Positions 1 through 8,214 of a DNA stretch of 24,840 bases are shown in pieces. The stretch comes from a virus. The notes beneath the pieces were generated by a model that was given only the letters and a program-made list of their open reading frames with translations, was not told where the DNA came from and made no database searches. The stretch spans positions 1 through 24,840 of IMG/VR virus record IMGVR_UViG_3300025869_000093. One strand, written 5' to 3'. A program made the translations under genes and the position numbers. The stretch's first letter is position 1; every line of letters starts with the position of its first letter.

Positions 1-533
1 AACCAATCGTATCTTGTATCGGCAATACTTTCTTCTACTAATGTATTAGAACCACCGACTGCTAATGAATCTTGGTATCCAACATTAGAAAAGTGAACCA
101 CTTCAAAAGAATAATCTGCGTTTGCACTTTCATCACCCTCAGTCCAACCTGATATATGACTACCTTTAACGACTTTAGAATCTCCTTGACTCCAAGCGTT
201 AACTGATGTTTCACCTGATTCTATCCAAGTAACTAAGTCATTGTCAAATGCGATATCAAACCTAAGTGCTGTAATATCTTCACCTACATCATCTAAGGTA
301 ACTTCCATTTCCAAGACTTTATCTCTCCAACTATCAAAGTTGTTATTATCAAAAGCTTGATTGTTTGTGTCTTGTGCTAAAAAATCATCTAAATCTTGTG
401 TAACTGAATTTTTCCACCAAGTTTGTGGTGAATCCCAATTACCTAATTGTTTTACTCTTATGATTGGGGATTGTCCAAAGACCATTCCAAACATAACTGC
501 TGTCATAACTATTTTCTTCATAAAATGAAACAT
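1..533 (-). CDS. Secreted cohesin-like protein, C-terminus beyond window edge
   Basis: An open frame runs from an ATG at 533 to the left edge without a stop, so only about 177 N-terminal residues are seen. I chose this start because GGAG lies 6 bases upstream; an in-frame ATG at 545 has no such site. The protein opens with Met-Phe-His-Phe-Met-Lys-Lys, a hydrophobic stretch and a possible cleavage at Phe-Gly-Gln, a typical export signal. The mature part is acidic and Trp/Asp/Asn-rich. One stretch (ALRFDIAFDNDLVTW) resembles the beta-strand pattern of cohesin or related carbohydrate-binding beta-sandwich domains. It follows the tail genes, separated by 50 bases that hold a shared promoter-like element. 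A Sec-type signal is unusual for a virion protein, so it may be exported by the infected cell. The signal peptide is seen; the cohesin resemblance is weak. Confidence 0.75.
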   Translation of the reverse strand, partial: MFHFMKKIVMTAVMFGMVFGQSPIIRVKQLGNWDSPQTWWKNSVTQDLDDFLAQDTNNQAFDNNNFDSWRDKVLEMEVTLDDVGEDITALRFDIAFDNDLVTWIESGETSVNAWSQGDSKVVKGSHISGWTEGDESANADYSFEVVHFSNVGYQDSLAVGGSNTLVEESIADTRYDW

Positions 534-560
534 TGTTTTCTCCATTGAGTTTTATTCAGT

Positions 561-581
561 AATAAATATAAGATTGTTAAA
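561..581 (-). promoter_or_regulatory. Shared TTTAAC-N7-TATTTATT element, copy 1
   Basis: On the minus strand TTTAAC (581-576) is followed after 7 bases by TATTTATT (568-561). It lies just past the stop of the preceding tail gene and 27 bases before the ATG at 533. The same layout occurs at 3320-3340 and 15941-15961, each time before the first gene of a structural unit, so it is probably a phage-specific promoter, perhaps late. The function is inferred from position and conservation only. Confidence 0.45.
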
Positions 582-583
582 AA

Positions 584-1573
584 TTAGACATCAAAACGGA
601 CTATGAAACTGGTTTCAATGTCGTCTGATAATTTTATAGGTTTAGCAAGTTTTCCGTGAGCCAAGAGCTCATTATTTTCGCTATATAGTCCAATATCAGT
701 TACAAAAGGTTTAAAATTAGACTCAGTTACAAATCCTAATGCCTCTGGTGCTGCATTATAAAATGTAGCATAACTTCCTGTTCCTTGTCCTGTTGGTTGG
801 TCACCTGGTCCAAAGTAATTGGACATAGACACAACACCCTCAGCCATTGTAATACTACCACTTCTATCTGGTGTAATACTAATATTTGTAGTTGTGTTGA
901 ACTCAAATGGTTTTACTCTTACACGATATTCATATTGATAGTGAGTTTGAGTTGCTTTATAATCTAACCTATATGAAGTTCCAAATCCAACATCTTTATA
1001 TGAACCTGTATCGGTCATTACTAATAGTCCTTGTTCATAGAAAATGTTTCCTACCTCACTACCACTACCACGAGTTGCGGCAGTAGTTAAACTACCACTT
1101 AAAAAATTATTTGTTTTGAATGTTGAGAAACTTGCTGAGTGATTGTTATCATATAGATTACCTTCCCCGTCATCTCTGATATCAAATGTCTGTCCACCAA
1201 CCGTAGCTGATAGTTCAATACTACCTGGTTTTATTTTTTCACCATACAATTCTCTCGCTACACTAATTACTGATGCCGAGTTATGTAGGTTTCTATTCAT
1301 AGAACCAGTATTTACATATTCTCTTCCGTGTTTAGAATAAAATAGATTGTGCAACATAGTATATGTTGGTAATCCAAAGTAATTTGTAGATACTGAACCT
1401 GTTGTTATTGTTATGGTTGCGTCTGATGAACTGACATAATTAAACTTAGAACCTGAACGAGCTTTGATAGCAAATACACCACTACCACTATCGTTGTTAG
1501 TGAATGTAAAGTTCTTAAAGGATTGAAAGGACTTTATAGTTGCGTCGTTATCTAAGTCAAGATTTTTGAACAT
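584..1573 (-). CDS. Tail/virion structural protein, paralogue B
   Basis: 329 residues, rich in Ser, Gly, Thr and Asn, with many short Gly-Ser stretches as in phage tail and fibre proteins. The last 40 or so residues contain DIGLYSENNELLAHGKLAKP and closely match the end of the gene just upstream (QVGLYNDENELLAIAKLSKP). The two also share a middle region (GSIEL/GNWEL, then a GLLVM/GIILL strand), so they are tandem paralogues. I remember this C-terminal motif from structural proteins of uncultured marine T4-like phages, but I cannot name the T4 counterpart. The start at 1573 has AGGAC seven bases ahead and lies 9 bases after the preceding stop. It is likely a baseplate- or fibre-associated protein; receptor binding is possible but not shown. 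Confidence 0.75.
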   Translation of the reverse strand: MFKNLDLDNDATIKSFQSFKNFTFTNNDSGSGVFAIKARSGSKFNYVSSSDATITITTGSVSTNYFGLPTYTMLHNLFYSKHGREYVNTGSMNRNLHNSASVISVARELYGEKIKPGSIELSATVGGQTFDIRDDGEGNLYDNNHSASFSTFKTNNFLSGSLTTAATRGSGSEVGNIFYEQGLLVMTDTGSYKDVGFGTSYRLDYKATQTHYQYEYRVRVKPFEFNTTTNISITPDRSGSITMAEGVVSMSNYFGPGDQPTGQGTGSYATFYNAAPEALGFVTESNFKPFVTDIGLYSENNELLAHGKLAKPIKLSDDIETSFIVRFDV

Positions 1574-1582
1574 TAGTTTGTC

Positions 1583-2611
1583 CTAAAAATCAAGTTTCAC
1601 TTTAATAATAGCTTCCCTTGAATATGATTTTAATAATGGTTTACTTAGTTTAGCAATCGCTAATAACTCATTCTCATCATTGTAAAGACCAACTTGTGTA
1701 ATAAAAGTTTTAGGGTCTTTAAAGAAAGTTCCTTGTGTTAGACTTCCGTCTGAACCAGTAGAGAAAGTTGGATTAGAACTAAAATTAAAGTCTTTATTAT
1801 TTGCTCTAATAAAGTAATTTGTTGAACTAATTTCTTCTTCTCTTCTTGCTTGGAAACTTGAACCTGATTTAATTGAGTTATAGAACTTTTGTGGTCTATT
1901 ATCAAAAGTATCTGAACTTCTTGGATTTACTGGGTCTGCTAAACCACCACTCGCTTCCATTTGAGATGCGTCTAACAATATAATTCCTAAGTCTGGATAG
2001 AATAATCCTAATCCACCACCTGGTTGACTTGCTGCTGCTGTATTGATTCCGTCATTAATGGAACCACTAACAACATTGAATACTCTACCACCCTCATTTA
2101 CGAGTGGATTAAGTCCAGCACCACTATCATCAATTAGTTGAATCTTTGCTGCTTTACCAGCCATTTGACCGGTTAATTGTAATTCCCAATTACCTGGGTC
2201 AATCTTTTCTCTTTGTCTTGCTCTTTGAAACGAGATAAAGTAGAAGTCATCACTTGATGAAGCTGCACCTGTAAATGAAAATTCATTTGTGTTTGGTGCC
2301 AAGATAACATTTCTAAATTGTCTATATAGAGCTGCTGTCTGTCTTCCACCAGTTGTTAGTTTAGTTGTATTACCTGCTGAACCACTTCCGTGAACATTTG
2401 CATATCCAACTGCGATTTGTGTTTCTGCAGATGTGTCTGTATTTGGGTCTACATTATATAATTCTAATACTGAACCCGTAATATTTCCATTAAGTGATTG
2501 AGTAAAAAATCCAGTAAGAGTTGAACTTCCACCCGTCCACAAACCACTTGATATGGTTGTTCTTTGGTTTTCAACTACATCATTTTCTGGATTAAATCTT
2601 TGAAATGCCAT
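1583..2611 (-). CDS. Tail/virion structural protein, paralogue A
   Basis: 342 residues, Ser/Gly/Asn-rich and without membrane segments. The C-terminal part contains YFIRANNKDFNFSSNPTF, then a 'PKTFITQVGLYNDENELLA' stretch and a final strand ending in KLDF. This end is shared with the downstream gene at 584-1573, so the pair arose by duplication. The middle has LFYPDLGIILLDAS, a strand-rich segment found at the same place in the paralogue. AAGGAG precedes the ATG at 2611, and the gene begins 10 bases after the stop of the 217-residue tail gene. It is probably a structural protein of the baseplate or fibre network made late in infection. The structural role is inferred from composition, family memory and neighbours; I cannot assign a T4 gene number. 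Confidence 0.75.
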   Translation of the reverse strand: MAFQRFNPENDVVENQRTTISSGLWTGGSSTLTGFFTQSLNGNITGSVLELYNVDPNTDTSAETQIAVGYANVHGSGSAGNTTKLTTGGRQTAALYRQFRNVILAPNTNEFSFTGAASSSDDFYFISFQRARQREKIDPGNWELQLTGQMAGKAAKIQLIDDSGAGLNPLVNEGGRVFNVVSGSINDGINTAAASQPGGGLGLFYPDLGIILLDASQMEASGGLADPVNPRSSDTFDNRPQKFYNSIKSGSSFQARREEEISSTNYFIRANNKDFNFSSNPTFSTGSDGSLTQGTFFKDPKTFITQVGLYNDENELLAIAKLSKPLLKSYSREAIIKVKLDF

Positions 2612-2621
2612 TATCTACTCC

Positions 2622-3275
2622 TTATACTTTACTTGGGTCAGCTTTTACTGAGATAGCTACGGTGAATTGTGCACCTGAACTATTACCAGTTACTGACAAG
2701 TTTGTGTTTGTTAACGTTGTTAATGACCTTGAAATCACTCTTACACTTTTACCTACAACTGATATAGAACGTTTTCTTTCTGCTTCATTCATAAATACTG
2801 GTGTTGTTGCTCCAGCGTTAATGAAGTCCTGTTCTTTTCTTACATTACCACCACCTGTTAATGATATATTAGCAACATCTGCATTAAACAATGTAAATGT
2901 ATATGTTTCATTAGGTGCGTTTCTTGTGTTAGGCGTTACGGCTTGTGTGATACCAGCTCCATTGAAAGTCAATGAAGGACTTGGTAATTCCAATATAGGA
3001 AGTTTATTTGTTTCCTTTGGAAGTGTTGTTAATTTATATCTCATTAATTGATTTTCATCTACGAACGCTTCTAATAAAGGCATATTTTCTATTACTGCCG
3101 CATAAAAGTTTGACCCATTTGGGTGCGCTGTATCATAAAGATTATAATCAACCTCGTCGTCTGCTAATGCAAACTTCGTAATTTTAAATTCGTTTTGTCC
3201 TCTTGCCAAAAGTTCACGACCTTTTTTTGTCAAGATGGCGTCTACTGTTATACTTGTATTATCTAAAAATCCCAT
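2622..3275 (-). CDS. Conserved phage tail structural protein (KKGRELLA motif)
   Basis: 217 residues. The N-terminus carries ILTKKGRELLARGQNEFKITKFALADDEVDY, given here only by its key parts: KKGRELLA at about residues 17-24, then FKITKFALADDEVDY at about 30-44. I recall this pattern from the N-termini of structural proteins in T4-like phages of marine samples. The remainder is predicted beta-rich with many Thr, Asn and Val. It is the first gene of a four-gene unit running to the left edge. AGGAG lies 5 bases before the ATG, and a 77-base gap upstream contains a promoter-like element, so this gene probably starts its own late transcript. Exact place in the virion is unknown; baseplate or fibre attachment is a guess from the neighbours. 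Confidence 0.75.
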   Translation of the reverse strand: MGFLDNTSITVDAILTKKGRELLARGQNEFKITKFALADDEVDYNLYDTAHPNGSNFYAAVIENMPLLEAFVDENQLMRYKLTTLPKETNKLPILELPSPSLTFNGAGITQAVTPNTRNAPNETYTFTLFNADVANISLTGGGNVRKEQDFINAGATTPVFMNEAERKRSISVVGKSVRVISRSLTTLTNTNLSVTGNSSGAQFTVAISVKADPSKV

Positions 3276-3319
3276 TTTATTTTGCTCCTGTGGATATGAT
3301 ATAACTATTCTTTTTCAAT

Positions 3320-3340
3320 AATAAATATAAGAAAGTTAAA
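3320..3340 (-). promoter_or_regulatory. Shared TTTAAC-N7-TATTTATT element, copy 2
   Basis: TTTAAC (3340-3335) and TATTTATT (3327-3320) sit on the minus strand in the 77-base gap after the gp7-like gene, 44 bases before the ATG at 3275. The spacer is 7 bases, as in the other copies, and copy 1 and copy 2 also agree in the flanking CTTA and TGAA bases. No hairpin terminator is visible in this gap. It is probably a promoter that restarts transcription for the tail-protein unit. Confidence 0.5.
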
Positions 3341-3352
3341 TTTTCCATTGTT

Positions 3353-6300
3353 TTATTCTGTTCGTAATTTACTTGTATCTGAATCTTGTGTCTTTAATAC
3401 GGTAGGTGCAACTTCATTAACTATTACTGGTTCTTCCCCGTCAATTGTGTTGTCCCTGGTTAAAATATTTCCTTGATAAAATGCTCTAAACAAGTTAGTT
3501 GATACTGCCATACTTTCAACATCTGATGCTTTGAATGATGAACTATATGCAACACTCGGTCCAATAGAAGCACTCAATGAACTCGAGTAAAAGAATTCTC
3601 TTTCCTGAGACTTTTCTGATAATCTTGAACCTGAAATATTAGGTTGTAATACTTCTGTAAATATATTGTTATGTGAACCGGAAGAAATACTTGCCGTAGC
3701 GTATAATGTTCCATACTCTCCTCTTTTATCTATACCATTTAGTATCATTAAAGAACGATTGTTTAAAAATCCTAATGATGAACCCGTATCAAAAAATGCT
3801 AAATTAATCTCTCCACCATAGGTTGTATATTCACCACTTGTTTCAAAATAATTATCATTAGAACCCGTTATATATCTTGTAATAAGAATACCCTCATCAT
3901 ATTCTCCAGCGTTTTCAAAAAATGTATTTTCAAATTCTGGTCTTTGACCTATAATTTGTTTATTTCTTTCTAAGATGTTTGGTTCAATCAATACACCGAC
4001 ACTTGTTTTTGCTCTTGCTGGAACTAATTGTAAAAGTGTATCGTAAATACTACTATCATAAAATTGTAGTATTCTTAAATAATCAAAGAAGTTATTTGAC
4101 ATATCATATCGTTTAAAATATTCTCTTCTTAAATGTCTTAGGTCTTTATAAAAAGATTTGTATTGGTCTCTTGGGTCACCAATGTAATCGTCAAAATTAA
4201 AGTCTGCAATACTATACATTATATCTTCATTGACTACATCAACTGGTGAGAAATAAATTCCTAATGAGTGGTCGTCAAGTGGTGCAAAATCGTCATTAGA
4301 TTGTTCCCGTCTTTTATCAACCAACAATGAACCACTACCATTTATATCTGGTGGTAATGTTGTGTCTTCAATTCTAATCTTAGTCGCATTTCTACGAGTT
4401 GGTCCTAAACTTGGAACTCTTAACTTTTCTTGGTCCACTATTGTTCGTGAGAAGTTTCCTGTAAATCCATCTACATCAACTGATTGTGCTTCTGTATATA
4501 ATGATAAGTCGTGTGCAGTATTTGAAGAAGTCGCTGATGATGATAAATTTTTGTTTTCATCTAATTGATAACGAACTAATAACTCATCAAATGATGATGA
4601 ATAACTATTACCATTATATGCTTTAGGTGTTCTTGTATGATTATCAAATACACTTGAACTTAATGGTTCTGACCATAAACGATATTCCATTAATGAACCA
4701 GTAAATTGATTTCCAAATGAACTACCACTACCACCTAAAAACACGTGTCCACTTGAAGTAAATGCCGCATTAATTGCAGAAGATGTTACTTCCATACTTT
4801 GACTATCTTGATATAAAATCTTTTGTCTTGATGATTCGTAATACTTCGTAGTTAATTCAAATGATGAACTAGCGTAAATACTATCATCATCAAATTCTGT
4901 TCCATTACTTGCTGACTTTCTTGTCAACATTACTGACCACATTTCATCATTATAAAATGGTTGTTCTGATGAAGTGATATAATTTACACTTCCATCTGAA
5001 CCACTAATAGTAAATCTTAAATGTCCATATTCATCTGTTTCACCATTATCTTCTAATGATATAGCAAAGTTGTCATCTTTTTGCAAGATTACTTGGTCTT
5101 GTGATTTAGGACTTCTAAATCTAAATTCTATTGTGTCTGGAATTAATCCGTCAGAAGCTGCTTTCCAATTAGATTGAATATATTGTGCCGCTCTAAAATC
5201 TGTTGCTCTTGTAAACTTTCTTTTGATTTCATAACTTACTCTTGTTCCTTTATCTGGTCCACCATACTCACGAACTCTTAACATAGAACTCGGTATACCA
5301 TAACAATTTAGTAATCCTTTTAGAGAACGTTCTGTTCCTTTTGTTTTAATAAAGAAAGGTAGGTTTGCTAATATTCTTTTCCAAATCTTTTCTGTTACCT
5401 CTTCCTGTGGTGATTCATATAAATCTGTTCCGTCTGTATTTTTACCTAATAAATATGTTGGTAAAGTTAATAAATCATTACCACTATATAGATTCATACC
5501 GAGTGCATTTGCATAATGTATTGCTACATCTTTCGATATACCCTCAGACATTTTATTTACTCTTACATTTAAATCAGTAATGGATTTAGTATAAGTCCAT
5601 ATTTCATCAAATTGTTGTCCAGTCATATCCATAAATTCTAAGAATACATTATTTTGTGTATCAGCGTAAATGTGTTCTGGTAATGAATTTCGTAATGAAT
5701 TCATATTTCTTTGGTCGTAATCAGAAGACTCTGTAATTCTTCTATTGAACCAAGTATTAGCATCTGAACTACCTACTGCTGCTAATGTATATGGTGATGA
5801 TGAGTTTGTCTTAGGCCAAGTTGTATCGTGGAATTGTCCAGCTGATGAACTCACATAAGATGAACTTTCAAAATACATATGATGTTCAAATGGGTCAAAT
5901 GAATTTTTAACTCGTTGTCTTTTTCTTTCTATCTCTTGGATAGTTTCTAATGAACTTGAGATACTAACTAATGATGAACTATCTGAATTATATCCCTCAA
6001 TTAGTTTTATTTTTTTCTCAAAGTTTCTAATTCTTGTTTCTGCACTTGAGAAATGAACAAAGTTTCCAAAACCATAATCGTCTGACTCTATTGTTAAATC
6101 AGTTGTTGTTTGACCATACTCTATATTTGGTTGGACATCTAATAAACTACCCGATACTAATAATCTTTCTATATCTCTTGAATCCTCATCAGACTCACTT
6201 AACAATCCTGTATGTGTGTTGTATTGTGTTCCTTGAAAATTTATTGGATTATCTTGTGAATTAAAGTTTGGTAGTCGTAAAAATATTCCGTCATCTACAT

Positions 6301-7231
6301 CATCTTCAAATGGAACTAATCTCACACTATCAACATAGTCTGGTAATCTTTTTTCTACAAATGAAAAACCCTCACCAAACTCAATATCATTTGATAGTGG
6401 CAGTTTTGTTTTTAAAATTCTTTGTTGCCCGTCAACACCTAATACACTATTAGTAACAAGATAATATTGTGAATCAATTTTTGCATAAGTTTTATATCGT
6501 TCTATATTATTCTTTACATAATTTACTCTAAATCCCTTAAACCTATTTGCTACTTGGTCATCACCTTTATGTCCGTAAAGATTTACTCCATCATTATAAG
6601 ATAAAGAAACACGAATACGATTACTATCTATAACTTCTTCAATGGTAGCAACATAATCTCTCGGTGATAAATTAGCTTGTTCTTGGTTAGGATTAATAAT
6701 TACTTCATCAGCTACCTGTTTATATTTATTGGTAAATTCACCATTTGGTTTAATAACTTTTCTTTTAACCAAATCATCTTTTGAAAATGCTCTATCTCCC
6801 AATCCGTCATTAACCAATGATGCTTTTGTTTCATCACTTACAAAAAATACTTCACCTGCCTCATCTCTACCACTTTCAACGTGTTCTCTAAATTCATCTC
6901 TTACTGCTTGAATACTTGGTGGTGGGTTTTTCGGGTCAAATCCTGCGTCCTTTATAGGGTCAACAATCATTTTTCCATCAACACCAATTTCCTCTAATAC
7001 TACTCCACCCGGACCCAATACTTCTATTACTCCGTCTGGTCTTACGATTGTAGGTGAACCTTTAAATGTTGGTCCCTCAACTATATTCTGTGGTTTTGGT
7101 TGTGGTGCAACCACTTTTGCTTTTGGTGTTCTTGCTGGTGTAATTCTTGGTGGAGCTGGTTTTGTTGATTGTTTTTTATTTGAACGAGTTCCTGCTCCTA
7201 CTTGTCTTGATTTACTTGTTGCTCTTGCCAT
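3353..7231 (-). CDS. Baseplate wedge protein, gp7 / tail protein I-like, with LamG-like insert
   Basis: 1292 residues, longer than T4 gp7 (about 1030). Residues 1-50 are basic and Pro-rich. At about 530-660 lies a helical region ending in NLPFFIKTKGTERSLKGLL and CYGIPSSMLRVREYGG; this resembles the P2 gpI-like tail protein module, and gp7 is the T4 equivalent of gpI. At about 700-860 a Ser-rich beta region with LMEYRLWSEPLS looks like a laminin-G/concanavalin-A-like domain, a fold often used to bind sugars. The C-terminal third includes a Tyr/Phe/Arg-rich segment (about 1010-1060) and a possible attachment module. It starts in a TAATG overlap with the 327-residue gene, at the end of the gp25-gp6 block. 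In T4 gp7 joins two gp6 copies in the wedge core. The gp7 call rests on the gpI-like motif and the context; the LamG call is by pattern. Confidence 0.7.
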   Translation of the reverse strand: MARATSKSRQVGAGTRSNKKQSTKPAPPRITPARTPKAKVVAPQPKPQNIVEGPTFKGSPTIVRPDGVIEVLGPGGVVLEEIGVDGKMIVDPIKDAGFDPKNPPPSIQAVRDEFREHVESGRDEAGEVFFVSDETKASLVNDGLGDRAFSKDDLVKRKVIKPNGEFTNKYKQVADEVIINPNQEQANLSPRDYVATIEEVIDSNRIRVSLSYNDGVNLYGHKGDDQVANRFKGFRVNYVKNNIERYKTYAKIDSQYYLVTNSVLGVDGQQRILKTKLPLSNDIEFGEGFSFVEKRLPDYVDSVRLVPFEDDVDDGIFLRLPNFNSQDNPINFQGTQYNTHTGLLSESDEDSRDIERLLVSGSLLDVQPNIEYGQTTTDLTIESDDYGFGNFVHFSSAETRIRNFEKKIKLIEGYNSDSSSLVSISSSLETIQEIERKRQRVKNSFDPFEHHMYFESSSYVSSSAGQFHDTTWPKTNSSSPYTLAAVGSSDANTWFNRRITESSDYDQRNMNSLRNSLPEHIYADTQNNVFLEFMDMTGQQFDEIWTYTKSITDLNVRVNKMSEGISKDVAIHYANALGMNLYSGNDLLTLPTYLLGKNTDGTDLYESPQEEVTEKIWKRILANLPFFIKTKGTERSLKGLLNCYGIPSSMLRVREYGGPDKGTRVSYEIKRKFTRATDFRAAQYIQSNWKAASDGLIPDTIEFRFRSPKSQDQVILQKDDNFAISLEDNGETDEYGHLRFTISGSDGSVNYITSSEQPFYNDEMWSVMLTRKSASNGTEFDDDSIYASSSFELTTKYYESSRQKILYQDSQSMEVTSSAINAAFTSSGHVFLGGSGSSFGNQFTGSLMEYRLWSEPLSSSVFDNHTRTPKAYNGNSYSSSFDELLVRYQLDENKNLSSSATSSNTAHDLSLYTEAQSVDVDGFTGNFSRTIVDQEKLRVPSLGPTRRNATKIRIEDTTLPPDINGSGSLLVDKRREQSNDDFAPLDDHSLGIYFSPVDVVNEDIMYSIADFNFDDYIGDPRDQYKSFYKDLRHLRREYFKRYDMSNNFFDYLRILQFYDSSIYDTLLQLVPARAKTSVGVLIEPNILERNKQIIGQRPEFENTFFENAGEYDEGILITRYITGSNDNYFETSGEYTTYGGEINLAFFDTGSSLGFLNNRSLMILNGIDKRGEYGTLYATASISSGSHNNIFTEVLQPNISGSRLSEKSQEREFFYSSSLSASIGPSVAYSSSFKASDVESMAVSTNLFRAFYQGNILTRDNTIDGEEPVIVNEVAPTVLKTQDSDTSKLRTE

Positions 7232-8214
7232 TAGTATCTACCCCCACCTTGTCGTCTTGTTCTTCTTGTTCTAACTGGCGCTGACGCTACCTGTGGTCTT
7301 GGTGTTCTAATTGGTGCCGTTGCAACTCTTGGTCTTGTTTCAACTGCTTGTCGCACTGGTGGTGGTGAAGGAACACCTAAAGCTGGTGGTGCTACTACTC
7401 TAATTGGTTGACCACCTATACTTCTTGTTGGTCTCACTTCTCTAACTGGAACACTTGGTCTTGGTCTAACGATTTGTATTACCGAACGAACTGGTGCCGG
7501 TCTTGAAACTTTTTTTGTTTTTCTTGTAACTTCTATCTGTTCATTTATAACTTCAATTATTGTTTCTCCGTTAGGAACTCTTTCTTTTTTAAGACCTGCT
7601 TTAATATTGTTTCTGGCATTACCTCTTTTAGATTTTACTTTTCTAACATCTACCTTAATAGGTTTTCTTTTAATACGAACAATTTTCTTTTTCTTTTTAA
7701 TCTCTATTGGTCCACCTAAAATCTCTTGTTGTCTTACATCACCTGAACCTAAAACTCCAATCCCCGTTTTTACCTCTTTGAAATCTGGTAAGTCTTTAAT
7801 GAAAGGTCCTTTTGGCGGCGGCGGTGGTGGTGGTAAAATTAAATCTTTTCTTTTTTTCTCTTCCTTTAAATCAACATCAGAAATAATTTCATCACCTTTT
7901 GTATCACCTTGACCTGGTCTATTTGTTTTAATATCGACCGGAAATCCATTTATGGTTTGTGGTTTAGGAACTGGTCCATTATCATCTATTGGTAATGGTT
8001 TTATTTCTTCTAACACCTCTATATTTTGTGGTCCTATTCCTCCTGGTCCTGGATTTGGTGTTGGTATATCTACCCTTATTGGGGTAAAGCTATTATCTTG
8101 GACTGATAATCCTGTATTTCTTGAACGAGCACCTTGTGCTACTTCTGCTCGTCCCGTTTTCCTACGAATTCCGTCAGTTCTTCTGTTTGCTCCTATGAAT
8201 GCTCTTCTTGCCAT
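7231..8214 (-). CDS. Pro/Lys/Arg-rich, largely disordered structural protein
   Basis: 327 residues with no recognised domain. The first 35 residues are Arg-rich, residues 40-130 are Pro/Gly-rich, and seven consecutive prolines occur at about 127-133. A Lys-rich segment (IKKKKKIVRIKRKPIKVDVRK) follows at about 172-192. The last 90 residues repeat Pro-Arg-Val-Arg-like units and end in TRRTRRQGGGRY. Such composition implies an extended, highly basic chain rather than a globular fold. It overlaps both neighbours in TAATG junctions, and the N-terminus of the next protein (gp7-like) has a similar basic, Pro-rich composition. It could bind nucleic acid or act as a scaffold or tether in the baseplate. 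The Pro run is coded by a GC-rich triplet repeat. Function unknown. Confidence 0.65.
   Translation of the reverse strand: MARRAFIGANRRTDGIRRKTGRAEVAQGARSRNTGLSVQDNSFTPIRVDIPTPNPGPGGIGPQNIEVLEEIKPLPIDDNGPVPKPQTINGFPVDIKTNRPGQGDTKGDEIISDVDLKEEKKRKDLILPPPPPPPKGPFIKDLPDFKEVKTGIGVLGSGDVRQQEILGGPIEIKKKKKIVRIKRKPIKVDVRKVKSKRGNARNNIKAGLKKERVPNGETIIEVINEQIEVTRKTKKVSRPAPVRSVIQIVRPRPSVPVREVRPTRSIGGQPIRVVAPPALGVPSPPPVRQAVETRPRVATAPIRTPRPQVASAPVRTRRTRRQGGGRY
7814..7834. repeat. Seven-unit GGC/GGT triplet repeat coding for polyproline
   Basis: Three GGC and four GGT triplets in a row (plus strand) read as seven Pro codons on the minus strand inside the basic 327-residue gene. This is the most GC-rich short stretch in a very AT-rich window. 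Such repeats can change length by slippage in steps of one residue without a frameshift. Confidence 0.85.

Noticed and set aside
534-545. Earlier in-frame ATG for the signal-peptide protein
   Set aside because: It has no SD, while its second and third codons form the GGAG of the ATG at 533.
2605-3051. A 148-codon open frame on the plus strand
   Set aside because: It lies fully opposite a well-supported tail gene with SD and conserved motif, has no ribosome site of its own, and its product is a low-complexity Val/Leu/Thr string typical of antisense reading.
7607-7912. A plus-strand frame rich in Phe and Gly
   Set aside because: It is the antisense of the Lys/Pro-rich part of the basic structural gene; AAA codons read as TTT explain the Phe runs.
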